NCBI RefSeq assembly: GCF_023283825.1
Contig: NZ_JAKILD010000003.1
Location: 62,001-126,000 of the forward strand
Direction of reading: 5' to 3'
Source: Shewanella olleyana
GTDB taxonomy: Bacteria; Pseudomonadota; Gammaproteobacteria; Enterobacterales; Shewanellaceae
DNA length: 64,000 nucleotides
Of the stretch, positions 8,805 to 18,133 are shown one piece after another (within the stretch, counting starts at the first letter, position 1; each line of letters begins with the position of its first letter). Made by a program: the position numbers and the translations under genes. The notes beneath the pieces are model-generated. The model saw only the letters and a list, made by a program, of their open reading frames with translations. It ran no database searches and was not told the origin of the DNA.

Positions 8805-9980
8805 TTATGGCAATGATTGACCCCATGGTGAACCTGTCATGCCTTTTTTATAACCATATTCGTACAAAGCATTCATAAATTGTGTGTCAAACATGTCTTT
8901 TGAGCCGGGCTCCGCTTCAAAACTGTCTTCAACATAGGTGAATCCAACATCAAACTGCTTAACCTCACCTTGGTATAAAATTTGGTATAAATTGCCGACA
9001 TTTTGCTGAATAGTTAAGCTTTTTAAACTGCGTACCAATAACGCCATACCACTGTCTTTTTGAGCCTCATAAGGCATTTTTAACATGCCGTTTCGAATGA
9101 CGTGCACTTGCATTTTGTTTGATAAACCTAAAGCCGTTAAGATTTTTTGATAATCCTCACCTATTGGCTCAAAGAACATTTGTAGGGACATTCCGCCATC
9201 CACATGTAGTTCTTCATATTGCTGGCCTTTATAGTTCACCTTGATAAATTGTGGAGGGAATACACCAGGTATAGATGCACTAGCCGCTAAGACTTGATGG
9301 ATTAACGCCTGCTTATTTTCCATTTTACTATTAGCAATGCTGCCAATATTCCAAATCGATAATTCTTCTGAGTCGAATTGTGTGGTACCGATAAATAGTC
9401 GCTTACCATCTCGATGCTGCTGAGCTATTTTTTCAATAAATTCATCGGTAAATACAGATTCAATAAACCCGTATAGACTCTCACCATTAGTGAATGCATC
9501 TTTAAGGACAGTATTAAGAAAGTTTCTTTTTCCCATTATCATTTTGTCGTTAATGCCCACCATCACGTCTTTTAGATGAGCAATTTCATCACCACCGACA
9601 AACACAAATGGCGCGATGAGAGAACCCGCACTGATCCCCGTCACAATGGTATATTCGTCTAAACTGCCGCTATCATTTAAACCATTGATCACTCCAGCAC
9701 CAAAAGCACCTTTTGCACCGCCGCCAGATAACACCAATACATTAAGTTGGTCTCCCTCGACCTTTAATGGCGTCGTACCCGTTTCTTGCGAGTATAAGAA
9801 CTGCGTATTATCCCCAGCCCAAAATCGAAATGGCTCATGGGTTTCTTCTGCAACCGTTGATACTGCGACATCTTGGTAGATTTCCTCAGTTACTCTTTTA
9901 TCAAGAGTATGGGTTGAGCTGCATGCACTCAGCATGAATATAAACAGCATAGAAGCTGATACAGACTTTATGGGGATCAT
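8805..9980 (-). CDS. Patatin-like phospholipase lipoprotein
   Basis: A 391-residue predicted lipoprotein (lipobox LSAC, Cys20) with a patatin acyl-hydrolase domain. The oxyanion loop GGGAKGAFGAG is at residues 86-96, the nucleophile elbow G-I-S117-A-G at 115-119, and the dyad aspartate is D261 of HVDGGMSLQ. The Ser-Asp dyad is therefore intact and lipase or phospholipase A activity is expected at the envelope. The spacer upstream holds the composite tandem array at 10148-10308. It has its own terminator downstream. Confidence 0.88.
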   Translation of the reverse strand: MIPIKSVSASMLFIFMLSACSSTHTLDKRVTEEIYQDVAVSTVAEETHEPFRFWAGDNTQFLYSQETGTTPLKVEGDQLNVLVLSGGGAKGAFGAGVINGLNDSGSLDEYTIVTGISAGSLIAPFVFVGGDEIAHLKDVMVGINDKMIMGKRNFLNTVLKDAFTNGESLYGFIESVFTDEFIEKIAQQHRDGKRLFIGTTQFDSEELSIWNIGSIANSKMENKQALIHQVLAASASIPGVFPPQFIKVNYKGQQYEELHVDGGMSLQMFFEPIGEDYQKILTALGLSNKMQVHVIRNGMLKMPYEAQKDSGMALLVRSLKSLTIQQNVGNLYQILYQGEVKQFDVGFTYVEDSFEAEPGSKDMFDTQFMNALYEYGYKKGMTGSPWGQSLP

Positions 9981-10147
9981 TGTTTATCTCTCTTAACTGA
10001 TGAGTCATAGCAACAAACTAACCATCAAAATAATGGCTAAGTGCACTCGATTTTGCAGGAGTATAAGGTGAGGACGATTAATGTCTTAATCTCTTATGTA
10101 GGACTGAACCCATCAGATAGAACAATTCACCCAGAAACATCACTGAT

Positions 10148-10308
10148 ATTCCTATATTCCTATATTCCTATATTCCAATGTTCCAATACTTCAATACTTC
10201 AATACTCAGTTCTCAGTTCTCAGTTCTCAGTGCTTAATGCTTAATGCTTAATGCTTAATGCTTAATGCTTAATGCTTAATGCTTAATGCTTAATGCTTAA
10301 TGCTTAAT
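10148..10308 (+). repeat. Composite short tandem array (8-mers grading into 7-mers)
   Basis: Seven 8-mers drift from ATTCCTAT through ATTCCAAT, GTTCCAAT and ACTTCAAT. They pass without a break into four 7-mers (ACTCAGT/TCTCAGT) and then eleven perfect copies of GCTTAAT. The whole spacer 9981-10637 otherwise shows no gene. A short plus-strand frame across the array is repeat-encoded and not credible. The perfect 7-mer run looks like recent slippage. Confidence 0.9.
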
Positions 10309-10425
10309 GCTCTGGCAATCATCAACCAGTTTCCTTTTATGTGTATCACTTATTAGCTGTCTGGAATCATGAGTGGATCTGCATTTATATAGGTTTGCAC
10401 TGTTCAAAAAGTAAACAGAGGGTTT

Positions 10426-10455
10426 AGTCCTTCATAAGCGATTAACTAAGTTTAA
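10426..10455 (+). repeat. 30-bp direct repeat, left copy, flanking the barrel gene
   Basis: The stretch starting AGTCCTTCATAAGCGATTA matches about 26 of 30 bases with 12368-12397, so one copy lies before and one after the predicted barrel gene. The purpose is unknown; it could be a duplicated promoter segment or a transfer boundary. Confidence 0.5.
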
Positions 10456-10637
10456 TCTTTCCCCCTAAAATGCATTCCAACAAGACATCTTCATCAATAC
10501 CAAAAGCCTTTGCGCAGTATATAGCGCTCCATTTTAGGCGCGGTTTGCGTGAGGTTCACAGCTAAACAAACAGATTTAGTTGACATCAAGAATCACTAAA
10601 TACCCATAGAATTGGGGTTTGGTTTATAAGGAATAAT

Positions 10638-12302
10638 ATGAACTTTCTTAGTAATTGGTTAACCCCCTTAACATCATCAGGTTTAACACTTGGTCTGACG
10701 TCACTCACCATGCTGTTTTCAGCCAATACATTTGCAGCCGAAGAGTTAGATCAATCAGCGATCAGCGGAAAAGCCATTTTTGCTAAATACGGAATTTCTG
10801 ATGATTTGCCTAAATTAGGTCTAAGTTCATTGATGCAAGGTGAGCACCTTGTTGAACATGTCGAGCGCACCCTTACGGTTGGCGACGATGTTAGAACTTC
10901 ATCTGTTTACTTAGTTCAGAATACTGATGAGAAAGGTAACATTGATCTTAGAATCAAATACGATCCTTCAAAAGTTGATGAAAATGATGATGTTATCAAA
11001 GAAATCGAGAAAAACACCAAAATCGAATATCGTCTGCGTAAGTATGCTCAAAGTTATGACCCAAGTTCTGTAGTCGCAACCGAGTTAGATAATGGTCAGG
11101 TAGAAGTGGCTTTTAACTATTCTCAGTACGGTCTGCCTCAAGACATCTCATACTTTCGTTTTATGCGAGTAAAGTTATTAGTTGAAAATGGTAAACCCTT
11201 AAAAATGGTTATTAAGAACAATAAACCGTTTACTTTAGGCGATTATCGCATGGAAGAATACCGTCAAACAGTTAGCTTTGCTGTTTTACCTAATGGCAGA
11301 ACCGCCATTAAAAAGAAACAGATCACGATTGATGGTTTTAATAAAAAGCAGCAAGCCGTGAGTTTGCATACAAACGTTAGCCCAGTTGCCTATTATGACG
11401 GCAGTGTTGACGGAGAAATCCTGGATGAGAAACGTTTAGCCAAAGTTTCAGATCCTCGCTACATCGAAGAAAGCGTGAAATTAGACCGCGTATTTCCACT
11501 GATGTCAGATATGGTTCGCCAGCAAGGTATTGATGTGCCATTACCATTTGGTCTTTCAATGTCGTACCGCAATCAAGACATGAACTTTGGCTTTACTGAC
11601 TTTGACATCATGGGCGCTAATTTAAATGACATTTTTGACCCATTACAATCTGTTGCTGAAGTGACAGCTGAAACAATGACCATCAGAGGGGATGTGAACA
11701 TCCTTCCGTTTTGGAATATGTTTGGTTATTACGGCAAGTTGAACGTTGATGCAAAAGTCGATGCTGAATATACCGGCGCAATCGGGTTGGAACTTCAAGA
11801 CCAGCTCAATAATAAGTTACCTGGTTTAGGTAATGCCTTTTGTACAGGCCTATCAGTACTTTGTGAGAAAGGTAACTTACATGTACCACTACACCTTGAG
11901 TATACCTTAAGAGGAGTCGGTACAACCTTGTCTGTTGGCTATAAACAGTTTTTTGCCTCTGTAACTGGTACATATACCCAAACCAAAATGGATGGCGCTT
12001 CAAAGTGGAGCGACGGCATTCTCACCGTACAACCAATGCTGGGTTATCAGTTAGCTGAATACCGTACACAATTTTTTATTGGTGCAGAATACCAAGCGCT
12101 TAACCCTAGTATGGACGGTACTATCGAAGGGGTTGAACTTGGTGGCGAAGAGTTTTTCTACAATGTTGGCGTTGACTTAGAAAAATGGGCTTATTTGGTA
12201 GGCTTTAACAAGCAATTTGGTAAGCATTACAACTTAACCTTTTTATACAACAAAGGTGAAACTCGCAATTCGATGACCTTGAATTTCGGCTACCGTTTCT
12301 AA
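10638..12302 (+). CDS. Predicted outer-membrane beta-barrel protein of unknown function
   Basis: A 554-residue secreted protein with a long signal peptide ending near FAAEELD (about residue 33). I do not recognise a named family. The N-terminal half is charged and soluble-looking. The C-terminal third alternates polar and hydrophobic residues in strand-like runs (for example LEYTLRGVGTTLSVGYKQFFASVTGTYTQTK) and ends in GYRF, with the terminal aromatic expected for BamA-recognised barrels. Two cysteines in FCTGLSVLCEKG could form a loop disulfide. The start has AAGGAA nearby. The function is unknown and the outer-membrane location is inferred from the C-terminal signature. Confidence 0.7.
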   Translation: MNFLSNWLTPLTSSGLTLGLTSLTMLFSANTFAAEELDQSAISGKAIFAKYGISDDLPKLGLSSLMQGEHLVEHVERTLTVGDDVRTSSVYLVQNTDEKGNIDLRIKYDPSKVDENDDVIKEIEKNTKIEYRLRKYAQSYDPSSVVATELDNGQVEVAFNYSQYGLPQDISYFRFMRVKLLVENGKPLKMVIKNNKPFTLGDYRMEEYRQTVSFAVLPNGRTAIKKKQITIDGFNKKQQAVSLHTNVSPVAYYDGSVDGEILDEKRLAKVSDPRYIEESVKLDRVFPLMSDMVRQQGIDVPLPFGLSMSYRNQDMNFGFTDFDIMGANLNDIFDPLQSVAEVTAETMTIRGDVNILPFWNMFGYYGKLNVDAKVDAEYTGAIGLELQDQLNNKLPGLGNAFCTGLSVLCEKGNLHVPLHLEYTLRGVGTTLSVGYKQFFASVTGTYTQTKMDGASKWSDGILTVQPMLGYQLAEYRTQFFIGAEYQALNPSMDGTIEGVELGGEEFFYNVGVDLEKWAYLVGFNKQFGKHYNLTFLYNKGETRNSMTLNFGYRF

Positions 12303-12367
12303 TTAATATCACAGATTTGCCAGTGAATATCCTTATCCACTGGCAAGTCATCATTAGGTGTGGGCTG

Positions 12368-12397
12368 AGTCCTTCAAAAGCGATTACGTAAGTTTGA
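12368..12397 (+). repeat. 30-bp direct repeat, right copy, flanking the barrel gene
   Basis: The right partner of 10426-10455, beginning 66 bp after the barrel gene stop and preceding the esterase-like gene. If the repeat is a promoter element, both neighbouring genes would share it. Confidence 0.5.
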
Positions 12398-12544
12398 GCC
12401 GAGCATTTAATATACACCTATACAAGAGTACACCTATACAAGAATACGCGCCCAATAAACTGAAAATACAAAATATCATGCCTCATTCAGGCAAGTTTAT
12501 TGACGAGTGAATACGGGCTTTGCCCAACCAAACTGGATACCATT

Positions 12545-14575
12545 ATGACTTTATTCAAACAATCATTAATTGCTGTCACGATTTCATTAACACTTGCGGC
12601 CTGTGGCGGTAGTGATGACTCAAAAGACAACCCTAAGCCTGAAGAGCCACCGGTATTACAGCCACTTCCTACTGAAACCGTCGATGTTGAAATCGGTGAT
12701 AGCACTATTACTGCATTAAAAGAGTCTCACGTCATCACCCATGAAAATGGCGAGCAATCATTGTCAGCAGTTGAATCATTTAAAGGTATCGAGTTTGCGA
12801 CAGCAGAGCGCTTTGAGCACAGTGTTGTCGCTGAACTTGACACTGAAGTTAATGCAACGGAATTTGGCTTTGCTTGCCCACAGCTTAAAACAACCAGCCA
12901 AACACAAAGTGAAGACTGCCTGAACCTTAATATTTGGCGTCCAGCGGATATAAACGCAGATGAAGTATTACCTGTTTACGTATTTATTCACGGTGGTGAT
13001 TTTGAATACGGCGCTAACTCTGAGCCGTTAATTCATGGTGATACCGTTGTCGCTCAGGGCGCAGTTGAAGGTAATCCTTTTATTGCCGTTACCGTGAACT
13101 ACCGCTTAGGACTGCTTGGTAGCTACTGGCAAGATGAAGGCGGCGAAGAGGGTAAAGGCGGTAACTATGGCCTTGGCGATCAGAAACGCGCTCTTGAATG
13201 GGTTAATCAAAACATTGATAAGTTTGGCGGTGATATCACTAACGTGACATTAATGGGTCAAGGCGCAGGTGCAATGTCTGTAGGCATACTTCAGCAAGAA
13301 GCATCACAAGAGCCTATCGCCGGTGAGTTCTTTACTCGTGCCATTATGCAAAGTAACCCATACGGGTTTGATTATCGCACTAATAGTCAGGCCAAAAGCT
13401 TTGCGTCCCAAATAGAGGACACTCAAGCAGAGATGCCAGAATTGAGTGAACTTGATATCGCCGATATGCCTGTTGAGCAGTTAATGAAACTGCAGGCTGA
13501 AGTTAACTCGCCATTAAATCGGGTGATGAATTGGCTGACAAGTAGCATTAACTTCTTAAGTTCGAGTACTCCCATGCCCAATTTAATGCCATTTGCGCCG
13601 TATATTGAGCAAACAAAGGACATTTGGGGTCGTGTTGATATTGAGGGCTATCATTTAGCAGAGCAACCAGCACTGAATCACTTTACTGTGCCAACAGTGG
13701 TTGGGGTAAACAGCGAAGAGTCTAATACCATTGCCATGCTACCAAAGTTAACGTTTTTAATTGCTGGTTTATTACCAGAGCCTGAAGAAGGTGAGGAAAT
13801 AACGCCCGAAGCGATTATCGAATGGTTAAGCCATGAAGAAAATCAAGCACTAGCCAAGCAAAAATTAGCCAGTATGAGCGCTGATGAGATTAATGCACAA
13901 ATTGAACTCGGTGATATTTTGCCAAGTACTGCTTATGAAGCAATTACTATGCTTTTCTTTGGTTTAGGCAATGGAGAATTAACTAGCGGAATACTTGGAC
14001 TAGCTGACTATTACCCTAACCCAGAAGGTGAACTGAGTGGCGGTTTAGACAACATGGGGCAGTTCAAAATGATGCTCAATGACACCTTATTCAGTGGGCC
14101 TGCTCGTATTCAAGCTCGTGAAGCCCAGGCCGAGAATATTGAAGCAAGCTTTTATCACTTTGGATACCATGCCAGCTTTAACGTTTGGACCTATAACACT
14201 GAAGGCCAAGAAAGCAGTGTAGACATTGGTGATGTTATAAAATCAGTAAGTTGTATTTCTGGTGCTTGTAATGGTTCAGAGTTGCCATTTGTATTTAACA
14301 AAGCTTTGAAACTCGATGGCACAGCGGTTTCACAAAGCAGCAAAGACCAAGCCTTAATGGATAAAATGTCTCGTTTATGGTTCAGCGATGCACTTTTCGA
14401 AGACTACCAATATACCGCTGACAGTGACGCTGTTTTAGTTATCGATAACGATGGCAACATCTCTTCTACTCCAGATTGGGATAGCAGCACTCAGCAAGGT
14501 GTAGATCCAGCGCTTCGACAAGGCCGCTTAACCGGCTTAGAGAATCTAGATCTTATCGGAAGCTACTTGAAGTAA
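12545..14575 (+). CDS. Carboxylesterase type B-fold lipoprotein lacking catalytic Ser and His (probable pseudoenzyme)
   Basis: The ATG at 12545 begins a lipoprotein signal with lipobox LAAC (Cys20); an ATG 45 bp upstream would spoil it. The 676-residue product has the type B carboxylesterase/cholinesterase fold: EDCLNLNIW, the oxyanion segment FIHGGDFEYGAN, VNYRLGLLG, and FGGDITNVTLMG. Two triad residues are changed. The nucleophile elbow reads G-Q-G240-A-G where the family has GxSxG, and the catalytic-His segment reads GACN576GSELPFVF where relatives have H. A Glu candidate (391/392 in GVNSEES) remains. It therefore looks like a binding or structural member, as in the neuroligin-type relatives, not an active esterase. 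A 14-bp hairpin terminator follows. Confidence 0.82.
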   Translation: MTLFKQSLIAVTISLTLAACGGSDDSKDNPKPEEPPVLQPLPTETVDVEIGDSTITALKESHVITHENGEQSLSAVESFKGIEFATAERFEHSVVAELDTEVNATEFGFACPQLKTTSQTQSEDCLNLNIWRPADINADEVLPVYVFIHGGDFEYGANSEPLIHGDTVVAQGAVEGNPFIAVTVNYRLGLLGSYWQDEGGEEGKGGNYGLGDQKRALEWVNQNIDKFGGDITNVTLMGQGAGAMSVGILQQEASQEPIAGEFFTRAIMQSNPYGFDYRTNSQAKSFASQIEDTQAEMPELSELDIADMPVEQLMKLQAEVNSPLNRVMNWLTSSINFLSSSTPMPNLMPFAPYIEQTKDIWGRVDIEGYHLAEQPALNHFTVPTVVGVNSEESNTIAMLPKLTFLIAGLLPEPEEGEEITPEAIIEWLSHEENQALAKQKLASMSADEINAQIELGDILPSTAYEAITMLFFGLGNGELTSGILGLADYYPNPEGELSGGLDNMGQFKMMLNDTLFSGPARIQAREAQAENIEASFYHFGYHASFNVWTYNTEGQESSVDIGDVIKSVSCISGACNGSELPFVFNKALKLDGTAVSQSSKDQALMDKMSRLWFSDALFEDYQYTADSDAVLVIDNDGNISSTPDWDSSTQQGVDPALRQGRLTGLENLDLIGSYLK

Positions 14576-14583
14576 CTTCTAGA

Positions 14584-14615
14584 AGGTAAAAGGCGAGTTT
14601 TCTCGCCTTTTACCT
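14584..14615. terminator. Strong hairpin terminator after the esterase-like gene
   Basis: A 14-bp perfect inverted repeat (AGGTAAAAGGCGAG and its complement) around a TTTT loop, with T-rich sequence inside the right arm, begins 9 bp after the stop. Confidence 0.8.
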
Positions 14616-14703
14616 AAAACCGCCTCCCATAGTGATAATTGAATAACATTCAACACTGAGTATCGATAACCCACCTTCCCCAGCAATCATTCAGGTTAAT
14701 AGT

Positions 14704-16173
14704 ATGAATATGACACGGTATTACCGACAACTAACGCTGTGCTTTTCTATTTTATCAGCGCTATTTTTAACAGGTTGTGCGACACCTAATCCAATAGTAA
14801 ATAAAGATTTTGAATCTGATTATCAAACGCAAACTTATCAAGCAGAAGCGTACCTTATTACCTCTGCACCAGAAGCTTTTGCAAGAAGAATTGCTTTAGT
14901 TAGACAAGCAAAACAATCAATTGATATGACATACTTCTCTTGGAATGGAGATACGCTTGGCTTAACCCTGTTAAATGAATTGAAGCAAGCTGCTGATCGT
15001 GGCGTACAAGTCAGATTAACCTTAGATGACTTATTGGTTTTTAATGATAAGTGGCTCGCGGATATTGATAACCTCAGCAATATTCAAATCCGTATTTTTA
15101 ACCCTTTTAATTCCCGTAAAAGCGGTTGGGCAGGACGTGCAGCAGACTTTAGCTTACACCAACAAACCTTAGACCACCGTTTACATGAGAAGTACTTCAA
15201 TGTCGATCATCAGCGGATGATTTTAGGTGGTCGTAATATTGGTGATGAGTACTTTGGTTACAGTAAAACAGCTAACTTTTATGATTTAGATGTGATGTTT
15301 TCGGGTGAGGTCATTAAGCCTTTTGCGGATAATTATGAACGATTATGGGCAAGTGAACACCTTGTTCCAGTATCAAGCCTTATTCATATTAAGCAATCTG
15401 ATGGCATCAGCCATTTCACTAAAGCATTTAAAAAGGCAAAAAAACAGCACCCTGAAACCGTTGCGAATGTTGAGCAAACTCTTTCTAGCTTACCAACTGA
15501 AAAGTTCACCACTGTGATGGTATCGCCAGTGTTTGATTCGCTCAATAAGCTTGATGATCGCCTGCCTTACTTTAGATCAAGGTCTGAAGCGGTTCTTAAA
15601 CAGGAAATCGCAGCAGCTAAGAATGTGACTATTTCAACGCCTTACATTATACCGACTCATGGAAAGTTTAATGTTATTAATCAGTTGACTCAGCAAGGTA
15701 CCAATGTGCGATTAGTCACTAATTCATCTGCATCTAACGATTCAACCTTTTTACCAGCGTATTACGAAGAACATCGTAAGACTTTGCTAGACATGGGTGT
15801 GGACATTTATGAGTACAAAGACAGTGCCAGAAACGAAGATCATTACTACCATGGCGACACCTATTACCATAATAAAACAATGATTTTGGATGATAAAATA
15901 TCCTATGTTGGGTCTTCTAATTTTGATCCACGATCAGATTTCTTAAACGTTGAATTTGGGTTATTCGTTCATAGTGAAGCGTTTGCCCAACAAATTAATG
16001 AATATTTATTTAAAGAAAAAAATAGCCTTTACTGGCATGTTACCCAGTCTGAAAACGGTGAAATACAATGGCAATCTGGCCAAGAAGTGCAACTATCAAG
16101 CCCTAATTATGGTAGCTGGCACCACTTACCTGATTGGATCTTTAAAAAGATGAATGGCGAGTCAGAGCTTTAA
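14704..16173 (+). CDS. Phospholipase D-family lipoprotein (cardiolipin synthase C-like)
   Basis: A 489-residue protein with lipobox LTGC (Cys25) and two HKD motifs: H161-x-K163-x4-D168 in HEKYFNVD and H389-x-K391-x4-D396 in HNKTMILD, the second followed by GSSNFDPRS. Both catalytic halves are intact, so phosphatidyl transfer or phosphodiester hydrolysis is expected. The layout resembles YmdC/ClsC and related envelope PLD proteins. The lipoprotein anchor suggests a periplasmic face. A partner such as YmdB is not next to it. A terminator follows. Confidence 0.88.
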   Translation: MNMTRYYRQLTLCFSILSALFLTGCATPNPIVNKDFESDYQTQTYQAEAYLITSAPEAFARRIALVRQAKQSIDMTYFSWNGDTLGLTLLNELKQAADRGVQVRLTLDDLLVFNDKWLADIDNLSNIQIRIFNPFNSRKSGWAGRAADFSLHQQTLDHRLHEKYFNVDHQRMILGGRNIGDEYFGYSKTANFYDLDVMFSGEVIKPFADNYERLWASEHLVPVSSLIHIKQSDGISHFTKAFKKAKKQHPETVANVEQTLSSLPTEKFTTVMVSPVFDSLNKLDDRLPYFRSRSEAVLKQEIAAAKNVTISTPYIIPTHGKFNVINQLTQQGTNVRLVTNSSASNDSTFLPAYYEEHRKTLLDMGVDIYEYKDSARNEDHYYHGDTYYHNKTMILDDKISYVGSSNFDPRSDFLNVEFGLFVHSEAFAQQINEYLFKEKNSLYWHVTQSENGEIQWQSGQEVQLSSPNYGSWHHLPDWIFKKMNGESEL

Positions 16174-16267
16174 CTTATAACTTAAGCGACTGAGTTTTGT
16201 TAATGACATTTGCTAATGATTTTTGTGAATGACCTTATTAATAAAACATTAACGACTTCTGCATGAA

Positions 16268-16297
16268 TAAAGGCGATCAAAGCGATCGCCTTTTCTA
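16268..16297 (+). terminator. Intrinsic terminator after the phospholipase D gene
   Basis: An 8-bp stem AGGCGATC/GATCGCCT, with A's before and a T-run after, lies about 95 bp past the stop. Confidence 0.75.
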
Positions 16298-16564
16298 TTT
16301 CCCGCCAAAAATCATTGGATCAGTTACGCTACCTCTTAAGCTTATTAATCCAGATCCATAGCCAGTTTTATACTGAGTGATTTTAAAAAAGCCTTCGTCA
16401 TTGCAGTGAATGGTTTTATTAAACCAAGTTAATTGTGCTAAACGCTCTATTATGACCAATGAGCTAAATAAACAAGTCTCTTTACAGCCAAGAGTTTGTC
16501 ATTGGTTAAAATTCCTGATCTTCACGACTTTGAACAAACAACCCCTTCCTTTAAACTTCCTCTC

Positions 16565-16609
16565 TAAGTGTCTAGCTAAGTGTCTAGCTAAGTGTCTAGC
16601 TAAGTGTCT
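16565..16609 (+). repeat. 12-bp tandem array (3.75 copies)
   Basis: The unit TAAGTGTCTAGC repeats three times plus nine bases. The surrounding spacer 16298-16851 otherwise shows no feature. A 99-codon plus-strand frame across it is low-complexity where it crosses the array and has no family resemblance. Confidence 0.88.
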
Positions 16610-16851
16610 CCCAATTAACCAGCCTGTTAAACGTAAAAAAAGAGAACAAGCCCTAGAAAGGGTGAGACGGTTCAATAGGTATCTCATTATGGCATTGAAA
16701 AAAACATGAATACCTATATCAAAAAAAATCAATCAATCGGTTTGTGAGGACTGACTCATCATCTATAGTATGAGCCTTGCTTTTTCCTGAAGAAAGTCAG
16801 ATAAGGTTCAAATACGACTCATTGAGAACCGTCAATTAATGGAGTAATAGA

Positions 16852-17754
16852 ATGAATTTCAGCTTAGAGCAACTTCAAGCATTCGTGACCGTGTTCGAAG
16901 AAAAGTCCATGAGCAAAGCTGCCATCAAGCTTAATAAACACAGAACAACAGTTGGCCAAGTTATTGCCAACTTAGAAGATCAAGTGGCTGTGGTGTTATT
17001 TGATAGAGGTGCTCGCATTGTAGAGCCGACCCAAGAAGGTTTATTGCTGTATCACTATGCTAAACAAGCAATAGAACAAGTTAGAACCTTTGATAAGGTG
17101 GCATTTAGTTTATCCTATGGTGAATTAGACACTATCACCATTGCCTACAGCAGTTTTATTCCCCACGGAGCACTGTCGTTAATACGTGAGCATCTAAACG
17201 AAGATTTCCCTAATATGCGCATTACCTTCTTGGTGCGTACACAACAAGAAATCCGCTCCGGCATTGAAGATGAGTCTATTCATTTTGGCATTGTTAACAT
17301 TTCAAATTCCAACGCCATTAGTAACTTAGATTATGCGCTTTTGGGAAATATGCCATTTACTCCCTATGCCAGTAAAGACAGCGAGTTAGCATCACTGCCT
17401 GATGAAGAAATCTATCCTATGCTCAAGTCCTCAAGGCAAATCATTCTAAAATCTTTCATGGATGAGAATATGAGCCAAAGTATTATTTTGTCACCAAGAT
17501 ACGATGTGGTGGATCAGCTGTCTTTGGCCATAAAACTGGTACAAAAAAACCAAGGATGGACTTTACTGCCTAAAAATAATGAAGAATCGGGCTACATTAC
17601 TGAGCATTTAACTGAGCTCAACTGCCCAATTACTAGAAATGGGATTAGTGTGCCAATCGCCTTATGGAACTTAAAAACCAAACCGATTTTAGAGATAAAA
17701 AAGTCAATCAAAACTGCCATTAACAGCTACATTAACCTAATAAAACCCCAATAG
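16852..17754 (+). CDS. LysR-family transcriptional regulator
   Basis: A 300-residue regulator with the standard winged helix-turn-helix at residues 1-60 (FSLEQLQAFVTVFEEKSMSKAAIKLNKHRTTVGQVIANLE, VVLFDRG) and a diverged effector domain. The RTTVGQVIANLEDQ recognition region resembles a Shewanella/Vibrio subgroup whose targets I cannot name. It stands alone on the plus strand between repeat-rich spacers, with no divergent partner gene, so its regulon is not suggested by context. Confidence 0.85.
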   Translation: MNFSLEQLQAFVTVFEEKSMSKAAIKLNKHRTTVGQVIANLEDQVAVVLFDRGARIVEPTQEGLLLYHYAKQAIEQVRTFDKVAFSLSYGELDTITIAYSSFIPHGALSLIREHLNEDFPNMRITFLVRTQQEIRSGIEDESIHFGIVNISNSNAISNLDYALLGNMPFTPYASKDSELASLPDEEIYPMLKSSRQIILKSFMDENMSQSIILSPRYDVVDQLSLAIKLVQKNQGWTLLPKNNEESGYITEHLTELNCPITRNGISVPIALWNLKTKPILEIKKSIKTAINSYINLIKPQ

Positions 17755-17765
17755 CCCGCCCAACA

Positions 17766-17816
17766 AAGCACTAGCTAAGCACTAGCTAAGTATTAGCAAT
17801 GCCTTAGCTAAGCATT
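17766..17816 (+). repeat. Short imperfect repeats of CACTAGCTAAG type
   Basis: Two adjacent near-perfect 11-mers (CACTAGCTAAG) are followed by decayed variants (TATTAG, CTTAGCTAAGCATTA). This small array begins directly after the LysR stop codon. Confidence 0.6.
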
Positions 17817-18133
17817 AATAAAATTATCCATACTGGTCAGCGGTTTATTATGCTTTATTAACCGTTTGACCTTATTAACTCATCCCCTCTAAGGCTCCCC
17901 CCCCTTAAAGCAATTATCTCAGCTGTTCACTGCTTTGATGATAAAGCGCCAATAGCGATATATTTTGATTGGCTTTTATTCCATTAACATGCTCTAAGCT
18001 CAAGCAGGCAATGTACCATCACGCCTAATTTAATTTGAACCATTGAAAAAGTCCGTGAAACTTTAACATTGTTTGGCTCACGCGTTAGCGCTATGCCAGT
18101 GCAGCCAATGTAGGTGGTGTGACAATGCTGACA

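Noticed and set aside
10041-10244. 67-codon plus-strand frame before the barrel gene
   Set aside because: Half of it is the composite tandem array and the rest has no family resemblance.
16410-16709. 99-codon plus-strand frame with a KCLA repeat
   Set aside because: Its middle is the 12-bp tandem array read through, no family is recognisable, and the start context is weak.
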